This document shows, piece by piece, positions 57,502 through 64,000 of a DNA stretch of 64,000 nucleotides. How positions within the stretch are numbered: position 1 is the stretch's first letter; the number at the start of each line of letters is the position of its first letter. The notes beneath the pieces are model-generated. The model was not told where the DNA came from and searched no databases. It worked only from the letters and a program-made list of their open reading frames with translations. Source of the stretch: Cytophagales bacterium (GTDB lineage Bacteria; Bacteroidota; Bacteroidia; Cytophagales; Cyclobacteriaceae). Position numbers and translations under genes: made by a program. The stretch lies in assembly GCA_017303795.1 (NCBI GenBank), contig JAFLBR010000019.1, forward strand, positions 1 to 64,000, in the 5' to 3' direction.

Positions 57502-60189
57502 TTAGCCTTTCTTCACCTCGCGGTTTTCATAGCTCTCGATAACATCACCCACTTCAATATCATTCAGGTTTTTAATGCTGATACCGCAATCAAAGCCTGA
57601 TTTCACTTCGCTGACATCGTCTTTAAATCGTTTCAGTGCTGTCATTTCACCTGAGTAAACCACAATACCTTCGCGGATTAAGCGGATCGGGTTGTTGCGT
57701 TTCACATAGCCATCGGTAACCATACAACCGGCTACTGTTCCTATCTTCGATATCTTGAATACTTCGCGCACTTCGGCATTACCCACAATCACTTCTTCCA
57801 TCTCTTTCTCCAACATACCTTCCATGGCAGCTTTAATCTCATCGATGGCATCGTAAATGATGGAGTATAATCTGATTTCAATCTCCTCGTTATCAGCAAG
57901 CCTGCGGGCCGAAGCCGATGGCCTTACCTGGAAGCCCAGAATAATCGCATCGGAAGCTGAAGCCAGCAACACATCTGATTCTGAAATCTGCCCAACTCCT
58001 TTATGGATAATGGCTACAGCAACTTTCTCGGTTGAAAGTTTCAACAAGGAATCGGACAACGCTTCTACTGAACCATCCACATCTCCTTTTACAATTACAT
58101 TCAATTGCTTGAACGAACCGATAGCCAATCGCCTTCCGATTTCATCCAGCGTAATGTGCTTCTTGGTACGAATGCTCTGCTCGCGCAAAATCTGACTCCG
58201 CTTATTGGCAAGTTCGCGGGCTTCGCGATCTGTTTCCATCACCTGGAATTTTTCACCAGCTTGCGGAGCACCATCCAAACCTAAAACTTGTACGGGTGTT
58301 GATGGGCCAACTTTTTGTACACGTTTTCCGGTGTCATCAAACATCGCTTTTACGCGACCGTAGTTTGAGCCGGCCACCATTACATCGCCTACACTTAAAC
58401 TTCCGGCTTGCACCATCAACGTAGTAAGATAACCTCTACCCTTATCCAGCGAAGCTTCAATAATAGAACCGACAGCAGCTTTAGCTGGGTTCGCTTTAAG
58501 ATTTAAAATCTCCGCTTCGAGTAATACTTTTTCAAGTAGGTCGTCAATACCCTGTCCATTTTTTGCTGAGATAGCCTGGCATTGGTATTTACCACCCCAA
58601 TCTTCAACCAGAATGTTAATCTTGGAAAGTGAATCTTTTACCTTTTCAAGGTTTGCACCCGGTTTATCAATTTTATTAATCGCAATAATAATAGGAACAC
58701 CAGCAACCTGTGCGTGGTTAATCGCTTCTTTGGTTTGTGGCATTACATCATCATCGGCAGCTACCACAATAATGGCAATGTCAGTAAGTTTTGCACCACG
58801 TGCACGCATCGCGGTAAACGCTTCGTGGCCTGGTGTATCCAGGAATGCAATCTTATTTCCTTTCTTGGTAGTTACATCGTAAGCACCAATGTGCTGCGTA
58901 ATACCACCCGCTTCTGATGCCGTAACTTTTGTTTTACGAATGTAATCGAGTAACGAAGTTTTACCATGATCTACGTGACCCATGATGGTTACAATAGGCG
59001 CGCGTGCTTGTAAATCTTCTTCAGCATCCTGCTCCTGCTCTTGCTCTACCTCTTCTTCGGTTGAAGTAGTGAATTGAACATCGTAGCCAAACTCATCGGA
59101 AATTACGGTTATGGCTTCTGCATCTAAACGCTGGTTAATGGAAACGAACATACCCAAGCCCATACAGGTTGAGATTACATCGTTTACCGATACGTTCATT
59201 AACGAAGCCAAATCATTAGCAGAAATAAACTCCGTTACCTTAAGTGTTTTAGATGATTCTTGTTCTTTCAACAAACGTTCTTCCTCAGCATCGGAAATAG
59301 CTTGTCGTTTTTCTTTACGATACTTGGCCCCGGAAACTTTTTTCTGGTTTCCACTAAGCTTGGCAAGCGTTGCCTTAATCTGATCTTGAATTTCCTTATC
59401 AGTAGGTTCGGCTTTTTGCTGGCGTGGCTGAAACGGTTTTTGTTGACCGCCACTGCGTTGTTGATTGCCACCCGCAGGCGCAACCGGTCTGCCGGTATCC
59501 AATCGCTTGCGCGGACGCTTTTGCGCGTTGGTTTTGTTAAGGTCAGAAGAAGCAACCGGCTCTTTCTTTTTTTCTACCGGTAACGCAATCTTATCTACAA
59601 CTTTTAAACCTTGAAGCTTATCCGCTTTGGCTTTAATTGTTTCGAGTTCGGGTTGTTGTGGTTCAACTACTTTCTCTACAACGGGCTTCTTTTCTTCTTG
59701 CTTAACTTCAGGCTTGGCTTCTACTTCAACCTTTTCTTCTTTCTTCTCTTCTTTCTTGGGCTTCTTCTTATCCTGATCAAGCTCTATTTTGCCAATAACC
59801 TTAATGCCTTCCAGTTTTGGTTTTTCAACCTCCACTTTTTCGGTTTTAGGTTCTTCTTTAGGCTTAACAATTTCTTTAGAACCGAGGTTTTTAATCAGAA
59901 CATTATCTTCCTCATCGGTCTTTTTACGAACAACCACTTCGGGTTCTACTTTGGCCGGAGGTGGTTCATTAAGTTTAATACCAATGGTTAACCCCGATGC
60001 CTCTGCCTTCTCAGATGCTGATGAAGCAAACTCCTTCGAAAGCATGGCAAACTGTTCGGCTGTAAGCTTTGCATTGGGATTATTCTCTACACTAAAACCC
60101 TTTTTTGCCAAAAAATCCAAAATGGTATTGTGGCCCACATTGAGTTTGCGAGATGCCTGCCCCAGTCTTATGCCTTTATCTTCTGCCAT
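57502..60189 (-). CDS. infB: Translation initiation factor IF-2
   Basis: The protein has 895 residues. A helical N-domain is followed by a very charged Lys/Glu/Pro region (about 60-300, K-P-K-K-E-E-K-K). The GTPase begins with G-H-V-D-H-G-K-T-S (about 401), with D-T-P-G-H and N-K-I-D after it. Domains C1 and C2 follow to residue 895, ending K-G. IF-2 brings formyl-Met-tRNA to the 30S subunit. The order rimP-nusA-infB on one strand is the conserved operon. Confidence 0.96.
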   Translation of the reverse strand: MAEDKGIRLGQASRKLNVGHNTILDFLAKKGFSVENNPNAKLTAEQFAMLSKEFASSASEKAEASGLTIGIKLNEPPPAKVEPEVVVRKKTDEEDNVLIKNLGSKEIVKPKEEPKTEKVEVEKPKLEGIKVIGKIELDQDKKKPKKEEKKEEKVEVEAKPEVKQEEKKPVVEKVVEPQQPELETIKAKADKLQGLKVVDKIALPVEKKKEPVASSDLNKTNAQKRPRKRLDTGRPVAPAGGNQQRSGGQQKPFQPRQQKAEPTDKEIQDQIKATLAKLSGNQKKVSGAKYRKEKRQAISDAEEERLLKEQESSKTLKVTEFISANDLASLMNVSVNDVISTCMGLGMFVSINQRLDAEAITVISDEFGYDVQFTTSTEEEVEQEQEQDAEEDLQARAPIVTIMGHVDHGKTSLLDYIRKTKVTASEAGGITQHIGAYDVTTKKGNKIAFLDTPGHEAFTAMRARGAKLTDIAIIVVAADDDVMPQTKEAINHAQVAGVPIIIAINKIDKPGANLEKVKDSLSKINILVEDWGGKYQCQAISAKNGQGIDDLLEKVLLEAEILNLKANPAKAAVGSIIEASLDKGRGYLTTLMVQAGSLSVGDVMVAGSNYGRVKAMFDDTGKRVQKVGPSTPVQVLGLDGAPQAGEKFQVMETDREARELANKRSQILREQSIRTKKHITLDEIGRRLAIGSFKQLNVIVKGDVDGSVEALSDSLLKLSTEKVAVAIIHKGVGQISESDVLLASASDAIILGFQVRPSASARRLADNEEIEIRLYSIIYDAIDEIKAAMEGMLEKEMEEVIVGNAEVREVFKISKIGTVAGCMVTDGYVKRNNPIRLIREGIVVYSGEMTALKRFKDDVSEVKSGFDCGISIKNLNDIEVGDVIESYENREVKKG

Positions 60190-60227
60190 GCCCCAAATAT
60201 CGCTATTTAAATTATTTTACTTTGATT

Positions 60228-61472
60228 TTATTGTTCAAACTCCTTCTTCAACACACCCAATACGCTATCGATTGTCTCTTCTTCCAGATCGGTTCTGCGT
60301 ACTAACTCTTCTTTGTTCAGGTTAAGTACACTCTTGGCAGAATCAAGACCAATGCGCTTGAGTTCATCTATTACCCAGCTCTCTATCTCGTCTCCAAACT
60401 CATCCAGATCAACATCTTCCTCTTGCTCGCCATCGGTTTCGCGGAACACATCTATCTCCATACCTACTAACCTGCTGGCCAGTTTAATGTTAAGGCCGCC
60501 TTTACCAATAGCCAACGATACCTGATCGGGTTTTAGAAACACCGATACCCGGTTATTGTCTTTATCTATTTTGATGCTCACTATTTTAGCCGGGCTTAAC
60601 GCACGCTGAATAAACAACTCCAGGTTTTCGGTATAGTTGATTACATCTATGTTTTCGTTTTGCAACTCGCGCACAATGGCATGAATGCGTGAACCCTTCA
60701 TACCTACGCAAGCACCAACCGGGTCGATACGATCATCGTATGATTCTACCGCTACTTTAGCACGCTCGCCTGGTTCGCGAACTACTTTCTTAATGGTAAT
60801 CAGTCCATCATACACTTCAGGCACTTCCTGTTCGAACAAACGTTCTACAAACGCTGGTGCCGTGCGCGATAAAATGATTTTCGGGCTACCGTTTACCATG
60901 TCAACCTTATGTACTACGGCACGAACATTTTCGCCTTTGCGATAGCGATCTTTTTGAATTTGTTCGCTGCGCGGAATAGAAATTTCGTTTCCTTCGGCAT
61001 CAATCAATAATACCTCGCGACCCAATACCTGATAAACTTCTCCGGCAATAATTTCGCCCACCAGATCTTTATACTTTTGATAAAGGATATCTTTTTCAAG
61101 ATCCTTTACTTTTTGCATCAGTGTTTGGCGGGCAGTCGTTACCGCTCTGCGACCAAAGTCTTCCAGATAAACCTGCTCAGCAACTTCTTCACCTACTTCA
61201 AAGTCGGCCTCAATTTTTTGAGCTTCTGATAAACTGATTTTATCATGCTCCCAAATATCTTCAGAATCATCATCCACAATCTCGCGGAAGCGCCAGATTT
61301 CCAAATCGCCTTTATCGGCATTTACGATAATGTCGAAGTTATCGTCTTCGATATACTTTTTACGAATCATATTCCGGAACACGTCTTCCAGAATACGGAT
61401 CATAGTGGGGCGATCGATGTTTTTTTGTTTGGCAAAATCTGCAAACGATTCTATCAGTGTTGATGCATCCAT
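60228..61472 (-). CDS. nusA: Transcription termination/antitermination factor NusA
   Basis: The protein has 414 residues: the RNA-polymerase-binding N-domain (1-125), the S1 domain (about 130-200), two KH domains (about 230-345, with G-A-C-V-G-M-K-G-S-R-I-H and L-A-I-G-K-G-G-L-N-I-K) and an acidic C-terminal repeat region (about 350-414). It binds RNA polymerase and RNA to control pausing, termination and antitermination. It is followed by infB after 38 bp and preceded by rimP. Confidence 0.95.
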   Translation of the reverse strand: MDASTLIESFADFAKQKNIDRPTMIRILEDVFRNMIRKKYIEDDNFDIIVNADKGDLEIWRFREIVDDDSEDIWEHDKISLSEAQKIEADFEVGEEVAEQVYLEDFGRRAVTTARQTLMQKVKDLEKDILYQKYKDLVGEIIAGEVYQVLGREVLLIDAEGNEISIPRSEQIQKDRYRKGENVRAVVHKVDMVNGSPKIILSRTAPAFVERLFEQEVPEVYDGLITIKKVVREPGERAKVAVESYDDRIDPVGACVGMKGSRIHAIVRELQNENIDVINYTENLELFIQRALSPAKIVSIKIDKDNNRVSVFLKPDQVSLAIGKGGLNIKLASRLVGMEIDVFRETDGEQEEDVDLDEFGDEIESWVIDELKRIGLDSAKSVLNLNKEELVRRTDLEEETIDSVLGVLKKEFEQ

Positions 61473-61481
61473 AGTTGTTAA

Positions 61482-61946
61482 CTATTTAAACGAAACTATT
61501 ACAATTGCTTTTTCTATTTCACTATAGGGTATTTCTACCGGTTTAATTTCCATTTTCTTACCTACTTTTTCTTCTACATCCAGGTTTACTCCGCTTTCTG
61601 TGGCCGCAGTAAGTTTGCCTTGCCAGATGATTTTGTCTTTCCGAACTACCTTTAACCCCCGTCCGATGTTTTTAATAAACTGGCGCTTTAGTTTTAGGGG
61701 TTGATCTAAACCAGGCGTACCAACCTCAAGCATGTAATTTTCCTTGATCAGATCCAGTTTATCCAGGTCTTCAGACAATGCCCGGCTTAAATCAGAGCAA
61801 TGGTCTATGGTAATGCCATTATCGCCATCCAGAAAAACAGAAACCTTGTGCGGTCTGTGTTTGCTAATAACCACATCTACCACAAAATGTGAGGCATCTG
61901 TAAGATGTATTTCAGCCAATTCCCGGATTTTTTGCGCGATATCCAT
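61482..61946 (-). CDS. rimP: Ribosome maturation factor RimP
   Basis: The ATG at 61946 (M-D-I-A-Q-K-I-R-E-L-A) gives 154 residues. The N-domain and the C-terminal Sm-like beta-barrel (N-I-G-R-G-L-K-V-V to I-V-I-V-S-F-K) are complete. The conserved Y-M-L-E-V-G-T-P-G-L-D is at about 79-90. It aids 30S assembly. It starts the rimP-nusA-infB operon, and a hairpin lies just 17 bp upstream of its start. Confidence 0.92.
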   Translation of the reverse strand: MDIAQKIRELAEIHLTDASHFVVDVVISKHRPHKVSVFLDGDNGITIDHCSDLSRALSEDLDKLDLIKENYMLEVGTPGLDQPLKLKRQFIKNIGRGLKVVRKDKIIWQGKLTAATESGVNLDVEEKVGKKMEIKPVEIPYSEIEKAIVIVSFK

Positions 61947-61962
61947 TAAAACTTGTATAAAC

Positions 61963-61990
61963 AAAGAGGGGACTTTTGGGTCCCCTCTTT
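61963..61990 (-). terminator. Hairpin in the 17-bp leader region of rimP
   Basis: AAAGAGGGGAC (61963-61973) and GTCCCCTCTTT (61980-61990) are perfect 11-bp arms. On the minus strand it stands after the UXS gene and before rimP, with CTCTTTGTTTATAC as a weak T-tail. It is probably the UXS terminator, but it is so close to the rimP start that it may influence that gene. Confidence 0.65.
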
Positions 61991-62044
61991 TGATTTTCTC
62001 AAGAAGTGATGCAAAGGTATTAAAAAAATACTTTCGCGCAATAG

Positions 62045-63034
62045 CTACTTGTTGTAGCCGTCAAAACTCTTATGATCGCGTTGATAAAGTACTTCTTTGG
62101 GTAGTGATTTAAAATATTCGTATGTAATCTTTAATCCTTCGGCTCTGGAAACTTTTGGCTCCCAACCTAAAATTTGTTTTGCTTTGGCAATGTCGGGCTG
62201 GCGTTGTTTCGGATCATCCTTAGGTAAATCGTGGTAAACCACCTTTTGGTTAGTCCCCGTTAGCTTGATAATTTCCTCAGCAAACTCTTTAATGGTTATC
62301 TCGCTTGGGTTACCAATGTTAACCGGCTGGGCATAGTCCGACATCAATAACCGGTAGATACCCTCTACTAAATCATCTACATAACAGAATGAACGAGTTT
62401 GAGAACCATCACCAAAAATGGTAAGGTCTTCTCCGCGCAAAGCCTGCCCGATAAATGCCGGCAACACGCGTCCATCGTTTAGGCGCATGCGTGGGCCGTA
62501 TGTATTGAAGATGCGCACAATGCGGGTTTGCAATCCATGAAACGTATGGTAGGCCATGGTGATGGCTTCCTGAAAACGTTTGGCTTCATCGTACACACCA
62601 CGTGGGCCAACGGTGTTCACATTACCATAATACTCTTCTGTTTGCGGATGCACGGTTGGGTCTCCATATACTTCCGAAGTTGAAGCAATGATGATGCGCG
62701 CTTTTTTGGCACGCGCCAGACCTAGCAAATTATGTGTACCCAAAGAACCAACCTTCAATGTTTGAATTGGAATTTTCAGATAATCTATTGGGCTAGCGGG
62801 CGAAGCAAAATGAAGAATGTAATCCAACTCACCGGGCACATGTACAAACTTTGATACATCGTGATGATAGAATTCAAAATCAGGATGCTTAAACAAATGC
62901 TCGATGTTGCGCAGATCGCCCGTTATCAGGTTGTCCATCGCAATTACATAGTACCCTTCTTTAATAAAACGATCGCACAAATGCGAACCTAAAAAGCCGG
63001 CACCACCGGTTATCAATACTCGTTTCTTAGCCAT
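62045..63034 (-). CDS. UDP-glucuronate decarboxylase (UDP-xylose synthase), SDR family
   Basis: The protein has 329 residues. The Rossmann motif is [10 protein letters not shown] (about 8-17), the catalytic Tyr-xxx-Lys appears as Y-D-E-A-K-R (about 147-152), and the extended-SDR pattern with N-T-Y-G-P-R-M and the R-x-F-C-Y-V-D-D block is that of UXS. The end [10 protein letters not shown] agrees with the family. It converts UDP-glucuronate to UDP-xylose for surface glycans. Its ATG overlaps the UGD stop by 8 bp. Confidence 0.88.
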   Translation of the reverse strand: MAKKRVLITGGAGFLGSHLCDRFIKEGYYVIAMDNLITGDLRNIEHLFKHPDFEFYHHDVSKFVHVPGELDYILHFASPASPIDYLKIPIQTLKVGSLGTHNLLGLARAKKARIIIASTSEVYGDPTVHPQTEEYYGNVNTVGPRGVYDEAKRFQEAITMAYHTFHGLQTRIVRIFNTYGPRMRLNDGRVLPAFIGQALRGEDLTIFGDGSQTRSFCYVDDLVEGIYRLLMSDYAQPVNIGNPSEITIKEFAEEIIKLTGTNQKVVYHDLPKDDPKQRQPDIAKAKQILGWEPKVSRAEGLKITYEYFKSLPKEVLYQRDHKSFDGYNK

Positions 63035-64000
63035 AAATTGTTTCGCGTCCGATGCTGAAATATGTATATCCTAAATCTTTCATCTGTTGCAGATCGTACA
63101 GGTTACGACCATCAAAAATTACTTTGCTTTTCAGGCCTGATGAAATTTTATCGAAGTCGGGCGTGCGGAACTCCGGCCATTCAGTAGCAATAAAAATAGC
63201 ATCGGCTCCTTCGGCAGCTTCGTAAGGTGTTTTGCAAAACTGAATCTTATCGCCAAGCAAACGTTGCACATTTTCCATCGACTCAGGATCGTGTGCTTTT
63301 ACAATTGCACCCGCATTAATCAATTCTTCGATGTTGTAAAGTGCTGGAGCCTCGCGGATGTCATCGGTATGCGGTTTGAAAGAAAGGCCCCACATCGCAA
63401 AAACTTTTCCTTTCAGGTTGCCCCGATAATAATCTTTGATGCGTGGAATCAGTTTTGTTTTCTGATCAGCATTTACCTCCATTACGGCCGTAAGAATTTT
63501 GAAATCATACTGTACATCGGCTGATGATTTAGCTAACGCCTGCACATCTTTCGGGAAACAACTTCCACCATAGCCAATACCGGGAAACAAAAAGCGTTTT
63601 CCAATACGACTATCGGTACCAATTCCTTTACGCACCGAATCTACATCGGCCCCAACCAACTCACATAAGTTGGCAATTTCATTCATGAACGAAATTTTAG
63701 TAGCCAGAAATGCATTAGCCGCATACTTGGTAAGTTCGGCCGAGCGCTCATCCATAAACACAAGCGGATTTCCCTGGCGCACAAATGGCGCATAAAGAGC
63801 CTCCATTATTTTTCTTGCTTTCGCTGATGTTGTCCCTATTACTACGCGCTCCGGTTTCATAAAATCATCTACGGCCACACCTTCGCGTAAAAATTCCGGG
63901 TTCGACACCACATCAAATTCTACAGTTGCTTTAGCCGCAATCCGTTCGCGAACTTTATCGGCTGTACCAACTGGTACTGTACTCTTATCTATAACAACTG
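63027..64000 (-). CDS. UDP-glucose 6-dehydrogenase (partial, runs off the window)
   Basis: The frame continues to the window edge: upstream of the internal Met-like codon at 63911 it reads [14 protein letters not shown], so the true start is outside and at least 324 residues are visible. Motifs are N-P-E-F-L-R-E-G, the catalytic [10 protein letters not shown] (Cys in G-G-S-C) and [12 protein letters not shown]. It oxidises UDP-glucose to UDP-glucuronate with NAD. The 8-bp overlap with UXS places the two successive steps in one operon. Confidence 0.92.
   Translation of the reverse strand, partial: VVIDKSTVPVGTADKVRERIAAKATVEFDVVSNPEFLREGVAVDDFMKPERVVIGTTSAKARKIMEALYAPFVRQGNPLVFMDERSAELTKYAANAFLATKISFMNEIANLCELVGADVDSVRKGIGTDSRIGKRFLFPGIGYGGSCFPKDVQALAKSSADVQYDFKILTAVMEVNADQKTKLIPRIKDYYRGNLKGKVFAMWGLSFKPHTDDIREAPALYNIEELINAGAIVKAHDPESMENVQRLLGDKIQFCKTPYEAAEGADAIFIATEWPEFRTPDFDKISSGLKSKVIFDGRNLYDLQQMKDLGYTYFSIGRETIYG

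Noticed and set aside
59611-60325. Hydrophobic plus-strand frames opposite infB
   Set aside because: They are the complement of the Lys/Glu-rich linker of IF-2 (Phe/Leu-rich by base complementarity) and are not real membrane proteins.

Overview
The window is a piece of a Bacteroidota chromosome, most likely Cytophagales-like. The evidence is a PorP/SprF-type outer-membrane protein next to a secreted protein with a gliding-motility-associated (CHU_C) C-terminal domain, many signal peptides and SPII lipoproteins, FtsX-type permeases of the Bacteroidota kind, ECF sigma/anti-sigma pairs, and promoter-like TAnnTTTG or TAnnTTCG boxes in place of a classical -10. I saw no rRNA, tRNA or CRISPR array by eye. 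The assignment rests on gene content only.

Layout. 1-3.6 kb is an accessory block, all on the minus strand and visibly AT-richer than the rest. It holds the end of an IS3-family element cutting a small lipoprotein gene, then genes of unknown function separated by inverted-repeat sites that look like integron attC sites (clearest at 883-970 and 1638-1767, a half-degenerate one at 3573-3620, a weak one at 329-390). 4-12 kb carries a TolB-propeller/amidohydrolase fusion, a stand-alone GIY-YIG protein, an ECF sigma/anti-sigma pair, a DUF6249-like protein and an FtsX/MacB-type permease. 12-19 kb is a minus-strand surface and secretion cluster: a CHU_C repeat protein, a beta-helix-like protein, PorP/SprF, a lipoprotein and a secreted protein. 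That last protein has a paralogue at 21.9-23.3 kb, and the two enclose a TPR histidine kinase and a NarL-type response regulator. 23-30 kb has a Uma2 nuclease, DNA polymerase I with an apparently dead proofreading domain, an exported methyltransferase, a YtxH/lipoprotein/lmo0937-type stress cluster and a Crp-type regulator. 30-45 kb is mixed core and housekeeping: TraB/GumN, a second ECF module, a kinase-like protein lacking its ATPase domain, SRPBCC, DUF5519, a SpoU methyltransferase, PQQ-type sugar dehydrogenase, VF530, PurM, an S9 peptidase, TPR, DUF418 and DinB. 45-57 kb holds dienelactone hydrolase, CBS, acyl-CoA ligase, a tailed RsuA/RluB-type pseudouridine synthase, ScpB, an H1-like DksA, a lamin-tail protein, Asd, Cry-DASH and LemA. 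57-64 kb is the conserved rimP-nusA-infB operon preceded by UDP-xylose synthesis genes (UXS and a partial UGD).

Working together: UGD plus UXS would make UDP-xylose for surface polysaccharide; rimP-nusA-infB is the standard translation/transcription operon; PorP plus the CHU_C protein suggests a type IX-exported surface adhesin. The histidine kinase/response regulator with its two flanking paralogous exported proteins looks like one signalling locus of unknown stimulus. Intergenic regions are rich in interspersed inverted repeats of several families, some bracketing single genes and one running inside a coding region.
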